NCBI RefSeq assembly: GCF_033115175.1
Contig: NC_084834.1
Coordinates: 36,066,077-36,130,076, forward strand
From: Lepus europaeus
Taxonomy: Eukaryota; Chordata; Mammalia; Lagomorpha; Leporidae
Length of the DNA: 64,000 nucleotides
Direction of reading: 5' to 3'
The position numbers and the translations under genes are program-made. Positions within the stretch are counted from its first letter, which is position 1. Every line of letters starts with the position of its first letter. The notes under the pieces are model-generated. The model was not told the DNA's origin. It saw only the letters and a list, made by a program, of their open reading frames with translations, and ran no database searches. Shown one piece after another: positions 11,489 through 23,504 of the stretch.

Positions 11489-12337
11489 TCTTTTAGTCAC
11501 CTCTAAACTAGAGAATGTTCATTTGCTTGAACATAAACTATGTCTTCATGTGTTCCTTTGAATCTCTCAACAAATGCCACCCTCGTTTCCTGGTACACTT
11601 TACATAGAAATGCATCCCTTTTCTCCAACAGTTTTGATTACTTGTGAGGGGGCTTTGGAAATTTGTGGAAAAATGGAATTAACAGATAATGAATATTTTA
11701 AAGTTTAAATGAGAACTTTAAAATTGTAAGCCACTATTCTATAAACTAATATCATTTCATAATTTCTAGAAATCTAAGTTTTCTCACAAAGCAACAGAAC
11801 ATATATATTTCCAGGCTCAATTATATTTTTATTTTCATAAAATCCAAGAAAGCAAATGTAAATATACTATGCTTAGTAACATTTTAATCTTTTTTCTTAT
11901 TTAGAGAAAATTCAGAATCCTTGCTGAAGTAATTGGCTGCACTGATTCCTGGGTCACTCTAAGCCTAGACAGAAGCCTAAGAAAGAGGAAAATGCCACAG
12001 TTCCAGGATCTCTGACCAGGAAACCCAGGCTGTGGCAGCCAGGAGGCTGTCTTCCCGGTCAGGTCACCAAGGCTCTAAGAGCTTTGAAATGCTTCAGTCA
12101 TGCCTGCCATGATGTTGTGGCTTTAATTCCATGAATTCCTTGACCGATTTAACCAATGAATTTCTCTCATAGTAAATTGCCAGTCATTGTAAGTTCCATG
12201 TGACCCTAGTCAGATATCTAAAGCCCTTCTTACCTAAGCATGCAAGGAAAGGAGTGTAAGCTGGAGTGTGTCTCCTGCAGTATCCGTTGTTTATGCACAC
12301 TGTAACTGCTGTTAGGTACCTTTGAACTGCACCTCTT
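11489..12337. other. No gene; possible mariner-like fragment
   Basis: Mostly unassigned. 11640-11700 (ggctttggaaatttgtggaa...) resembles one end of the small inverted-repeat elements at 30.1, 35.2 and 36.8 kb. Confidence 0.35.
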
Positions 12338-12570
12338 GGGGCCAGCATTGTGCTGCTACCTGGGATGCCAGCATCCCATATGAGCACCAAGTCCAAACCA
12401 GTTCCCTGCTAATGTGCTTAGGAAAGCACAGGAAGGCGGCCCAAGAGTCTGGGTCCCTGTCACCCAGATCTCTTGTGGGAGATCTTGATGGAGTTCCTGG
12501 CTCCTGGCTTCCTTGAGACCATTTGGGGAGTAAACCAGCGAATGGAAGATACCTTTCTCTTTTTCTCTCT

Positions 12571-12609
<39 letters not shown>

Positions 12610-12637
12610 AAATATATAAATAAATCTTTAAAAATAT
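12338..12637 (+). repeat. C-SINE with (CT)n tract
   Basis: Sense copy with a CT microsatellite at about 12560-12607 before AAATATATAAATAAATCTTT. Confidence 0.88.
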
Positions 12638-12639
12638 TT

Positions 12640-13683
12640 CAGCTCTTCTCAGTGAGTGGTCTGTTTCCACATAATCAGAGGCCCAGTGTCCTCTTAGAGA
12701 CCAAAGTAACTCTAGGCATTCTCAAAACCCATAGCTATGAGGATCTTCCTACATGAAGTGACCCAATCCCCGACTCCTGGGACTCCATGAGGGAGACAGA
12801 GGACTCCAGAAAGGGGATCAGTGGTGCCTTTTTTGTGCTCCTCAAGAATGGTCTCAGGGCTCTATAAGTCTGATAGTTTCTCCTAGTAATTCTTTTTACC
12901 CATTGACCTACAGGTAGAGAAATAAAAGGATTCGAGGGAATCTGATGGAGAATTGAAGCAAATGGGAAGATCAGGTGGCAAGAAAGTCAACATCAGGGAG
13001 ATCTCAAAGTTTCCCAAAGCAGTCAATGAAGTTCTCAGCAAAAATCATGTCAATGAGGAAGCAGATGTAGAGAACAGAAGGTAGGAGGGGCTCATTCCAC
13101 AGAGAAGACCCTATAGGAGGAACAGGGAATCTTAAATTTGTAAATGAGTGAGTGTGTGTGTGTGTGTGTGTAGTTGTCTGAATAACAGCTTTTTATTTTT
13201 GATCTGTTTTCCTGCAGCTAATTTCAGAGAATCATATACTTGCTTCCATTTTAACATTTACATCATCTCATAAATACCAATAGAACAATTGTTTAGTGTG
13301 AGAATTCTCTAAGAAGAAATTCTTAGCAAGTATAGAAGCTGTGCTCATTCAAAGAATCTATTGTCTGGCACTGACAATAGATTTCCAGAGGTGTTTATTC
13401 CAGTAGTGACTCAATCCACCCTTTCTACCTGGAAGGCATTCTAAGAAAGAAAGAAATGAAAGTTGAGACAACAGAGACAAAGGCCCAGACAGCTGATCCA
13501 GTCTGAATAAAGAGCAGAGCGCTGCTTGGTCCTTCCTCCACGCAGGTCCCAGCCTTTTCAGAGTAGCTGCCAGAAATAGGTGGACATTGTAAGCCTAACA
13601 CTGACAGAAACTGGGGAGGGGTCTCAGATATCACAAAGCCAGGCTTTCAGCTGTTGGATAAGAGGAAAAGAGAATCTTATCGC
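12640..13683. other. No gene; GT microsatellite
   Basis: A GT run at about 13147-13171 is the only structure seen. Confidence 0.4.
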
Positions 13684-13690
13684 GATGTTC

Positions 13691-13785
13691 TTTTTTTTTT
13701 TTAATCTGGTGCCCCAACCAGGACTAGAACCCTGGGTTCCAGCACTGCAGGCAGAGGATTAGCCAAGTGAGCTGCGGCGCCAGCC
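13691..13785 (-). repeat. Head-only C-SINE with poly(A)
   Basis: Only the tRNA-like head of the SINE is present (minus strand GGCTGGCGCCGCAGCTC... with box A and box B), followed directly by 10-12 A. Flanks ATGTTCT (13685-13691 and 13790-13796) suggest a separate short insertion. Confidence 0.75.
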
Positions 13786-13796
13786 AACAATGTTCT

Positions 13797-14456
13797 ACAT
13801 TATGAGAAATCACAAAACCAGAGACGTGAATCCCCTTGACAGTTGGCATGTTCAGACAGACAAACAAGTCGGACTGCCAGCCAACTAGCCATCTGTGTGG
13901 TGCAAACCCAGCAACTCACACCCTGCAGGGTGGTGAAAACCAGAAAATAAATCCATTTGCTACAAGGCCAAGCTCTTGAGGCAAAAAGACAAGAGGAAAG
14001 GAGACTCCCGTGTGGCTGGGAGACCCTTACGGCTGTTGCTTTACTCTGTGGTTCTCCTTATGGCAAACCACACAAAAGGCACAGAAAACAAAGCCCAGGA
14101 CCACCTGTGGCAGGAAAAGTTATCAAAGCAGGAAGGCTAACACACACACAAAATAGCCCAAGGCACCTCTATTCAAAGACACCAAAGTCTCGCTCAGACA
14201 AAGAAATAGTTCCTATAAGTATTTTCCTCTGCCAATATAAATTATGAAAGAAGATGACAAGGAGAGACCCTCACCACAGGACAGAAGAGATTCTACAAGC
14301 AGGCGGCTGGGCCCGAGGATTGTGGTAGAAATTCTTCTCTGAGCCAGCCCAATGAGGGCCCAGGTTCCCCAACCTTAGCCTCTAACACAGTAGAGTGACT
14401 ATCATCCCTTCATGGATGCCAAGACTGTATTCACTTTACTGGTTTTCCTTTGAATT
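13797..14456. other. No recognisable feature
   Basis: Unassigned sequence with no long frame of recognisable family. Confidence 0.35.
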
Positions 14457-14925
14457 TTCAATAATTTAATTGTATGATATAAACTGACAAAAGACATAAC
14501 AAGAAATTGTACAAATCTTATTATGTGTGTATACATATGAGTATAAGACTCAGGGAGGGCCCAGATGTCCCTTCAGAGAGTGCAGATCTGCCTTGGAGTG
14601 CCAATGAGGTGTCCCAGGTAACGATCACCTGTGATTAGCTCTCTCTGGGCCAGGTGAACACTCCGATCTCTTCTTCCTGTGAAAAGATACTTCCTAAGGA
14701 GACAGGAGAGGGAGGAGCACACACCAGAGAGAAGAGTCCCTTCCTGCATCCACCGTGCATCTTGCTTACGTCAATAGATGCAGATTCCTTTTACAAAAAG
14801 ATAGTTTGCAGAGTCGTTCTTGTGACTGGAAAGGGCTGCACTTTTTCTGAATAACCAAGGTGAAATATGCCCAAGAAATATATTTAAAGTGGGGTATTTT
14901 CCTCTCCCACTAGAACAGAAAGAAA
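14457..14925. repeat. Old dispersed repeat, copy 2 (LTR-like)
   Basis: Paralogous to 110-612 in the same orientation. It carries a longer, better preserved central part (CACCTGTGATTAGCTCTCTC, AATAACCAAGGTGAAATATG). Both may be LTRs of one ancient element or independent copies. Confidence 0.5.
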
Positions 14926-14999
14926 AAGATCCTTACCTTACGTCTACATTTTTACGTAATAAAAACTATGACTGCTTTCTGTTTAAAATTGCCATTTCC

Positions 15000-15843
15000 T
15001 ACTGTATCCTTCCTGTAAATGAACTAACCTTTTGTTTGTGAAGTCTCCAGTCTTCTACTTAGTTATTACTACTGTTTGTGAGCCATATCTGTTTATACAT
15101 GCAGTTCTTCCCTGAACAAAATTGCTGATACTTTGAAACTTCAATCACTGTCTTTTTTGGCCTATAATACTTACTTTTTGATGTAGGCACCTATTGATAT
15201 AAACTTTCCTCTTAACACTGCTTTTGCTTTTGCTGTATCCCATAGGTTTGGGTATGTTGTGCTGTTATCCTCATTTACTTCCAGAAATTTTTTATTTCTC
15301 TTTTAATTTATTCTATGACCCATTGTTCATTCAGGAGCATGTTGTTCAATCTCCATGTGTTTGCATATGCTCTAGGGATTCCTGAGTTGCTAATTTCCAA
15401 TTTCATTCCTTTGTGGTCTGAGAAGATGCATGGTATGATTCTAATTCTTTTGAATTTGCTGACACTTGCTTTATGGCCTAGTATGTGGTCAATCCTAGAG
15501 AAGGTTCCATATACTGCTGAGAAGAATGTAAATGCTTTATGTGTAGGATGAAACGTTTTGTAGATATCTTTAGATCCATTTGGGCTATGGTGTCGTTTAA
15601 ATCTACTGTTTCCTTGTTGATCTTCTGTCCTGTTGATCTGTCTGTTTCTGAGACTGGAGTATTGAAGTCCCCCAGTACTATTGTATTGGGGTCTAAGTCT
15701 CCCTTTAAGTATCTTAACAAATCTTTTAAATAAACCGGTGCCCTGTAATTAGGTGCATATACATTGATAATCATTATATCTTCATGTTGAATGGATCCCT
15801 TAATCATTATATAGTGCCTCTCTGTCTGAATTCTACCAGACAT
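15000..15843 (-). mobile_element. LINE-1 A, inverted 5' segment (ORF2 endonuclease region)
   Basis: On the minus strand it reads the ORF2 endonuclease domain, including IMIINVYAPN and IVLGDFNTP (the conserved VYAPN and GDFNTP motifs), then a degraded stretch towards the linker before RT. The frame is open only in 15478-15843. The segment is inverted relative to the L1 that continues at 15844 on the plus strand. The left boundary is approximate. Confidence 0.85.
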
Positions 15844-16039
15844 TTAAAGAAGAACTAACTCCAATTCTTCTCAAACTATTCAGAACAATCAAAAAAGAGG
15901 GAATCCTCCCAAATTCTTTCTATGAAGCCAGCATCACTTTAATTCCTAAGCCAGAAAAAGATGCAGCATTGAAAGAGAATTACAGACTAATATCCCTGAT
16001 GAACATAGATGCAAAAATCCTCAATAAAATTCTGGCCAA
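15844..16039 (+). mobile_element. LINE-1 A, start of forward segment (RT N-terminal part)
   Basis: The plus strand encodes [19 protein letters not shown] then [15 protein letters not shown], the start of the ORF2 reverse transcriptase. It stops at AAAATTCTGGCCAA (16026-16039), where a second L1 is inserted, and continues at 17826. Confidence 0.9.
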
Positions 16040-17825
16040 GATTTCAGGGCATACTACAGGGCAGTTATTATCAAAACAGCATGGTACTGGTACAGAAACA
16101 GATGGATAGACCAATGGAACAGAATAGAAACACCAGAAATCAATCCAAACATCTACAGCCAACTTATATTCGATCAAAGATCCAAAACTAATCCCTGGAA
16201 TAAGGACAGTCTATTCAATAAATGGTGCTGGGAAAACTGGATTTCCATGTGCAGAAGCCTGAAGCAAGACCCATACCTTTCACCTTACACAAAAATTCAC
16301 TCAACGTGGATTAAAGACTTAAATCTATGGCCCGAAACCATCAAATTATTAGAGAGCATTGGAGAAACCCTGCAAGATATAGGTACAGGCAAAGACTTTT
16401 TGGAAAAGACCCCAGGAGCACAGGCAGTCAAAACAAAAATTAAGATTTGGGATTGCATCAAATTGAGAAGTTTCTGTACTTCGAAAGAAACAGTCAGGAA
16501 AGTGAAGAGGCAACCTACAGAATGGGAAAAAATATTTGCAAACTATACTACAGATAAAGGGTTGATAACCAGAATCTACAAAGAAATCAAGAAACTCCAC
16601 AACATCAAAACAAACAACCCACTTAAGAGATGGGCCAAGGACCTCAACAGACACTTTTCAAAAGAAGAAATCCAAATGGCCAACAGACACATGAAAAAAT
16701 GTTCAAGATCACTAGCAATCAGAGAAATGCAAATCAAAACCACAATGAGGTTTCACCTCACCCCGGTGAGAATGGCTCACATACAGAAATCTACCAACAA
16801 CAGATGCTGGAGAGGATGTGGGGAAAAAGGGACACTAACCCACTGTTGGTGGGAATGCAAACTGGTTAAGCCATTATGGAAGTCAGTCTGGAGATTCCTC
16901 AGAAACCTGAACATAACCCTACCATACAACCCAGCCATCCCACTCCTTGGAATTTACCCAAAGGAAATTAATTTGGCAAATAAAAAAGCCATCTGCACAT
17001 TAATGTTTATTGCAGCTCAATTCACAATAGCTAAGACCTGGAACCAACCCAAATGCCCATCAACAGTAGACTGGATAAAGAAATTATGGGACATGTACTC
17101 TATAGAATACTATACAGCAGTAAGGAACAATGAAACCCAGTCATTTGAAACAAGATGGAGGGATCTGGAAAACATCATGCTGAGTGAATTAAGCCAGTCC
17201 CAAAGAGACAAACATCATTTGTTTTCCCTGATCGGCGACAACTAACTGAGCACCAAAGGGGAAACCTGCTGAAATGAAATGGACACTATAAGAAACAATG
17301 ACCTGATCAGCTTAGGTCCTGACTCTAGATATACAATGTAATACTTTATCCTTATACTTTGCGTTTCTGTGTGGGCACAAACTGATGAGCTCTTTACTAA
17401 TGATATACTGAAGTGATCTTCTGTATATAAAGAGAATTGGAAATGAAAAAAAAAAATAACAACCTGGTGTTGAAGGGGAAATGGCATAGAAAGTTAATTA
17501 ATTCGAAAAAAAAATCATGTGGGTTCTCTGTCTTTAATGTGCTGTACATTGCTATTTGATGCTATAATTAGTAATCCAATGGTAGTTTTTTCACTTTGTA
17601 TTGCTATATGGGCAAAATGTTGAAAACCTTACCTAATATATGCTAAGCTGATCTTCTGTATACAAAGAGAATTGAAAATGAATCCTTACATGAATGGAAG
17701 GGGAGAGGGAGCGGGAGAGGGGAGGGTTGCGGGCGGGAGGGTAGTTACGGGAGGGGGGAAGCCATTGTGACCCACAAGCTGTATTTTGGAAATTTATATT
17801 CATTAAATAAAAGTTTAATAAAAAA
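16040..17825 (+). mobile_element. LINE-1 B, young 5'-truncated copy nested in LINE-1 A
   Basis: It starts inside ORF2 at the TYYRA region and runs through the ORF2 C-terminus and a 3' UTR with a G-rich block (17697-17760) to ATTAAATAAAAGTTTAAT plus poly(A). It is enclosed by a perfect 14-bp duplication AAAATTCTGGCCAA (16026-16039 and 17826-17839) of the host L1 sequence. Confidence 0.93.
16050..17245 (+). pseudogene. LINE-1 B ORF2 C-terminal part, open frame
   Basis: About 398 codons with no stop from the YYRA region to the natural ORF2 end (LFSLIGDN). This is the post-RT part of the LINE-1 ORF2 protein, with the cysteine-rich motif [18 protein letters not shown] near the middle (C-x3-C-x7-H-x4-C spacing). 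The endonuclease and RT catalytic domains are absent through 5' truncation, so it cannot act on its own. The undamaged frame indicates a recent insertion. Confidence 0.9.
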
Positions 17826-17908
17826 AAAATTCTGGCCAATAGAATGCAACAACCCATCAGAAAGATGATCTACCCAGACCAAGTGGGATTTATCCCTGGT
17901 ATGCAGGG

Positions 17909-18562
17909 ATGGTTCAACGGTTCAACATTCACAAAAAAATCAACGTGATACACCACATTAACAGACTGCAGAAGAAAAACCATATGATTCTCTCAATAGA
18001 TGCAGAGAAAGCATTTGATAAAATACAATACCCTTTCATGATGAAAACCCTAAGCAAACTGGGTATGGAAGGACCATTCCTCAACACAATCAAAGCAATT
18101 TATGAAAAACCCACGGCCAACATCCTATTGAATGGGGAAAAGTTGGAACCATTTCCACTGAGATCTGGTACCAGACAAGCACAACCACTCTCACCACTGA
18201 TATTCAATATAGTTCTGGAAGTTTTAGCCAGAGCTATTAGGCAAGAAAAAGAAATTAAAGGGATACAAATTGGGAGGGAAGAACTCAAACTATCCCTCTT
18301 TGCAGATTATATGATTCTGTATTTAGGGGACCCAAAGAACTCTACTAAGAGACTACTGGAACTCATCGAAGAGTTTGGCAAAGTAGCAGGATATAAAATC
18401 AATGCACAAAAATCAACAGCCTTTGTATACACAGGCAATTCCATGGCTGAGGAAGAACTTCTAAGATCAATCCCATTCACAATAGCCACAAAAACAATCA
18501 AATACCTTGGAATAAACTTAACCAAGGACGTTAAAAATATCTACAAAATTACAAAACCTTAA
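17909..18562 (+). pseudogene. LINE-1 A ORF2 reverse transcriptase fragment, inactive
   Basis: 217 codons of the RT core: [13 protein letters not shown] (motif A), [14 protein letters not shown] (motif B, usually RQGCPLSP in this family) and FADYMILYL at the active-site motif C. LINE RTs carry two adjacent aspartates there; the second is Tyr in this copy, so it should be catalytically dead. A stop ends the frame at 18562, and ORF2 continues out of frame at 18640. Confidence 0.92.
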
Positions 18563-18639
18563 AGAAAGAACTAGAAGAGGATACCAAAAAATGGAAAAAT
18601 CTTCCATGCTCATGGATTGGAAGAATCAATTTCATCAAA

Positions 18640-19104
18640 ATGTCTATTCTCCCAAAAGCAATTTATACATTCAATGCAATACCAATCAAGATACCAAAGA
18701 CCTTCTCAGATCTGGAAAAAATGATGCTGAAATTCATATGGAGACACAGAAGACCTCGAATAGCCAAAGCAATCTTGTACAACAAAAACAAAGCCAGAGG
18801 CATCACAATACCAGATTTCAGGACATACTACAGGGCATTTATAATCAAAACAGCATGGTACTGGTACAGAAACAGATGGATAGACCAATGGAACAGAATA
18901 GAAACACCAGAAATCAATCCAAACATCTACAGCCAACTTATATTTGATCAAGGATCCAAAACCAATCCCTGGAATAAGAACAGTCTATTCAATAAATGGT
19001 GCTGGGAAAACTGGATTTCCATGTGCAGAAGCATGAAGCAAGACCCCTACATTTCACCTTACACAAAAATTCACTCAACATGGATTAAAGACTTAAATCT
19101 ATGA
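18640..19104 (+). pseudogene. LINE-1 A ORF2 thumb/post-RT fragment
   Basis: 154 codons, [20 protein letters not shown] through STWIKDLNL, colinear with the start of LINE-1 B. It is separated from the preceding RT fragment by a frameshift and from the next by a stop. Confidence 0.9.
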
Positions 19105-19173
19105 CCCAACACCATCAAATTATTAGAGAGCATTGGAGAAACCCTGCAAGATATAGGTACTGGCAAATACTTC

Positions 19174-19758
19174 TTGGAAAAGACCCCAGAAGCACAGGCA
19201 GTCAAAGCCAAAATTAAGATTTGGGATTGCATCAAATTGAGAAGTTTCTGTCCTTCAAAAGAAACAGTCAGGAAAGTGAAGAGGCAACCTACAGAATGGG
19301 AAAAAATATTTGCAAACTATACTACAGATAAAGGGTTGATAACCAGAATCTACAAAGAAATCAAGAAACTCCACAACATCAAAACAAACAACCCACTTAA
19401 GAGATGGGCCAAGGACCTCAATACACATTTTTCCAAAGAGGAAATCCAAATGGCCAACAGACACATGAAAAAATGTTCAAGATCACTAGCCACCAGGGAA
19501 ATGCAAATCAAAACCACAATGAGGTTTCACCTCACCCCAGTTAGAATGGCTCACATTCAGAAATCTACCAAAAATAGATGCTTGAGAGGATGTGAGGGAA
19601 AAGGGACACTAACCCACTGTTGGTGGGAATGCAAACTGGTTAAGCCACTATGGAAGTCAGTCTGGAGATTCCTCAGAAACCTGAACATAACCCTACCATA
19701 CAACCTTCAGAGAAAGGTACCTCCTTTCTCTGAAGGGAGGAGAGAACTTCCACTTTGA
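19174..19758 (+). pseudogene. LINE-1 A ORF2 C-terminal fragment
   Basis: 194 codons including the Cys-rich region with one cysteine context altered ([18 protein letters not shown]). After ITLPYN the frame runs into 3' UTR sequence because of a deletion of the ORF2 end. Confidence 0.9.
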
Positions 19759-20439
19759 CTATGACCCTGTCAGAATAAGATCGAAGTCGGCAAACCCTAA
19801 AGGCTTCCATAGCCTTGGCAACTCATGACTAGAGCCTAGGGAGATTACTGACACCATAAATAAGAATGTCAAATTGTTAAGTCCACAACAGGAGTCACTG
19901 TGTACTTACGTCTCATGTGGGATCTGTCCTTAATATGTTGTCCAATGTTAATTAATGCTATAACTAGTACTGAAACACTTTTGTGTTTCTTTTGTGGGTG
20001 CAAACTGATGAAATCTTTACTTAATATATACTGAATCGATAGTTGAAAATGAAAAAAAAAACTTGGTTTTAAATTGGACATTGTATAGAAAATTAATCAA
20101 TTTTTAAAAAATATTATGTAGGATCTCTGTCCTTGATGTGCATTGTGATTTAATGCTATAACTAGCACTCAAACAGTACTTTTCACTTGGTGTTGCTATG
20201 TGAGGGCAAACTGTTGAAATATTTACTTAATATATACTAAACTGATCTTCTGTATATAAAGAGAATTGAAAATGAATCTTGATGTGAATGGAAGGGGAGA
20301 GGGAGTGGGAAAGGGGAGGGTTGTGGGTGGGAGGGAAGTTATGGGGGGGGGAAACCATTGTAATCCATAAGCTGTACTTTGGAAATTTGTATTCATTAAA
20401 TAAAAGTTTAAAAAAAGTAAAAAAAATATTTACTTTTTA

Positions 20440-20772
20440 AAAACAATTAATTTATTTGAAAGACAAATTTGTAGAGGTGGAGGAAAGGAGGGAGAGAGGG
20501 GGAGACAGAGAGAAATACATTTTCCATCTTTGGGTTCACTCCCCAAATGAAGACCGGGTCAGGCTGAAGTAGGAACTAGTATCTCCATCCTAGGTCCCCA
20601 CATGGGTGGCAAGTCCACCAAGTCCTTGGACCATCATCTGCTGCCTCCTAGAGTGCTTTAGAACGGAGCTGGATCACAAGCAGAGCCCCTGGGACTCAAA
20701 CTAGAGCTCTGATAAGGGATGCCAGGGCTGCAGGCAGTGGCTCATCCCACTGCACCACAATGCTGGCCCCAG
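20440..20772 (-). repeat. C-SINE
   Basis: Reverse-complement copy, diverged, head ending caccacaatgctggcccc, immediately downstream of the LINE-1 A tail. Confidence 0.88.
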
Positions 20773-20875
20773 ATCCACATACTTTCCTAAAGTCTTTGGA
20801 AGTATAAAATCTTGGCAATACAAAAGTACTTTAAAAACCTGTGGAAAAAAATGGAATGAAAAGATGCCATGGCAG

Positions 20876-21236
20876 CAGGCTTTTGGCCAACATGTGTAAG
20901 CTTAGGCTGCCCACATCCCATATTGGAGTGATTGGGCTTGAGCTCTGGCTCTGCTTTTGACTTCGGCTTCCTGTTGCTATGCAGCCTTAGAAGCAGCAGA
21001 TGATGATGGCCTAGGTAGTTGGGACCCTGCCACTTACATGGGAGACTCCCTCTGAGCTCTGGGCTCCTGGATTCAGCCTAGTCCCAGCTATCACACTGTC
21101 ACAGGCATTTAAGGAGTAGTTTCTCTCTCCCTCTCTCTCTCTCTCTTTCCCCTCCTCTCTCTCTCTCTCTCTTTCTCTCTCTCTGTGTGCACAACTTTCT
21201 TTCTTCCTTTCAAAGAAATAAAATAAAAATTTAAAA
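20876..21236 (+). repeat. Old C-SINE with CT-rich tract
   Basis: Sense, strongly diverged copy (catcccatattggagtg, gctcctggattcagcc) with CT-rich sequence at 21121-21185 and an AAATAAAATAAAAATTT tail. Confidence 0.75.
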
Positions 21237-23076
21237 CCATTGTTAAAAAGACAATGTGCATTTCTCACAAACTCTTTAAAGTACCTTGATATTCAGCATG
21301 TCTTTAAAATACTTATTTAAATAAAACATAAATTCTTAGAAAGAAAGAAAATGTTGCATTCTATATGCATGGTAAAAATTGTAAAATCTACACTGGTAGT
21401 ACTGGGCAGGGGATGGAAGTATTAGTATTAGTGTAGTATTCCTTTGAAGCTTCAGCAGTGATTGGACAATCTACATTTGCAAGTTAAATATTATTTTAAC
21501 ATAGCAAGTTTTTCATGCAAATAAAACATTCACTGCCTTGTAGGAGTTTAAATATGCAAATATCCACTGCTGGTTGGAAGTACTTGTTGTCTTATTATTC
21601 CTCCTTATTTCATTCCATTTCCCAGAAAAATATGACTTACATACACAGAACCAAATATGGATGAATGTTAATAATTATTAATATTATTCCTCTTCTCAAG
21701 AGTCTTAAGTTATTAAAATTTTATGGGCCTTTTTTACAAACAAAAAACTCTTTGAAAGAAAATTATTTGCACATCCGTAAACATCTTTTAATACATTGTC
21801 ACATGTCCCCATTAGGGTTGATTTGTTATCGATTTATTAACTTTGATGAGAGAACAATTCTAAATTAAATCAGAAAGGACTGAAGAATAGAAGAGAAAAG
21901 GGAGGTTAATCAGGCATTATTGAACATTTGTTAAAATCTTAACTCAAATCCTGTCCTGAACCTGTAGGGGCCACTGTACCCTGCTTACAACTGCAACCAA
22001 TGCAGAGGCCACAGCTGCTTCTCTTGGTGGATTGCTCACTATATCCAGTCTTCCATGCTTCAGGTTAGACAACCTTCTTATCAATAGCCAATGTAACTTC
22101 AATGTAAGTCATTTATGCCTTCCTTCACACATTCGCATTACAAAGAACTCTGGCTACTTAGATGCAGGAGCCATTTTTCCCCTTTGCTACCTAGCTTTCC
22201 TGAGGCTGACTGCAGGAACTTGTCCTAGGGCCTGTCCTATCTTTTTGGTTTACACCTGCGATAGCTCAATTAAACCTTTTATTTCAAAGATCTCCCAGTC
22301 TCATGAGTTTTGGTTTAACATTATCAAATTATCTCATCATCACATGAATTGAGGTAGAAATCATTTTACTCTACACTCCAGAGCAAACATCTCTGTGCAT
22401 CAAGCTGGTGGACCCAGCAATTTGCTGAAGTCCAATAATTCTTCAGTCAATGAATTGGCTCTGCTGATAGTCTAAATTGCCCAAGAAGTCTGCAAAATAT
22501 ATTTATTTCACTCCTTTGAAGTCATTACCACCAGACTTACTGTTTGCATATCCTATCTCAAGAGAGTGCCTTGATGTTTATCTGCCTAAAGTGGAGAGAG
22601 AAGCAAACTTCTGTAACTGAATATTAAACCTCAGAAGTATAAAAGAACACTACGTATTTTATCAGCCATATACATAGGACGCAGGCCATGAAAGTCAATT
22701 ATCTGCAAGGTTTGTTCTTTGTCTTCCATTGTTTATGTTTTGAACCTCTTATACTGTTGCCCATTGAATTTCCAGAAGTGGTACTGAACAATTTTGTTGT
22801 TGCCATTAAGCTCTGGGGTGGATAGCCTGGGAAGTGCAGGTGGTTGATGACTGTGCACAATGGGGGGCGGGGAGTTTACATTGTTTCAGAAATAGTGAAA
22901 CTGTGTTGTTTCCTAAGTACTTGCAATAATTAAATGGTATTTTGTGATAATTTCTATTTTAGCCAATATTTCCCACATTCCAACTTAGAATTACATATTC
23001 TTACCCAAATATGTTTCTGAGGCTCAATTGTTTGGAGTCCTTTTATTTTGAATTATGTTACCGAACAGTGAAGGAA
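21237..23076. other. No recognisable feature
   Basis: Unique-looking AT-rich sequence. A 106-codon plus frame at 22032-22352 shows no family motif. Confidence 0.4.
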
Positions 23077-23090
23077 GGAATAAGAATTTT

Positions 23091-23504
23091 TTTTATTAAA
23101 CATTTATTTAATGAATATAAATTTCCAATGGCTTCCCCCTCCCAAAACTTTTTTTTTGACAGGCAGAGTGGGCAGTGAGAGAGAGAGAGAGACAGAGAGA
23201 AAGGTCTTCCTTTTTGCTGTTGGTTCACCCTCCAATGGCCACTGCAGCCGACGCGCTGCAACCAGTGCTCCGCGCTGATCCGAAGGCAGGAGCCAGGTGC
23301 TTCTCCTGGTCTCCCATGCGGGTGCAGGGCCCAAGCACTTGGGCCATCCTCCACTGCCTTCCTAGGCCACAGCAGAGAGCTGGATTGGAAGAGGGGCAAC
23401 CAGGACAGAATCTGAGAATCTGGCGCCCTGACCGGGACTAGAACCCGGTGTGGCGGCACCGCAAGGCGGAGGGTTAGCCTGTTGAGCTATGGTGCCGGCT
23501 GGTT
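23091..23504 (-). mobile_element. Composite C-SINE + LINE-1 3' tail, one target duplication
   Basis: On the minus strand a full C-SINE (about 23502-23156) ends in a short A run and is followed directly by about 55 bp of L1 3' end (GGGAGGGGGAAGCCATTGG...ATTCATTAAATAAATG) and poly(A). A perfect 14-bp duplication GGAATAAGAATTTT (23077-23090 and 23505-23518) encloses both parts. There is no separate duplication around the SINE. Confidence 0.8.

Larger units (their letters stand above)
17826..20416 (+). mobile_element. LINE-1 A, resumed forward segment to its 3' end
   Basis: It resumes at TTCTGGCCAATAGAATGC exactly where the copy was cut at 16039. It covers the RT domain, the ORF2 C-terminal part in pieces, a deletion near 19705 that joins ORF2 (ITLPYN) to the 3' UTR, and the standard end ATTAAATAAAAGTTTAAAAA near 20395-20416. 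Confidence 0.9.

Noticed and set aside
23175-23441. Open frames across C-SINEs (here and in many other copies)
   Set aside because: SINE consensus has fortuitous open frames on both strands. The repeated similar peptides across the window are a repeat artefact.
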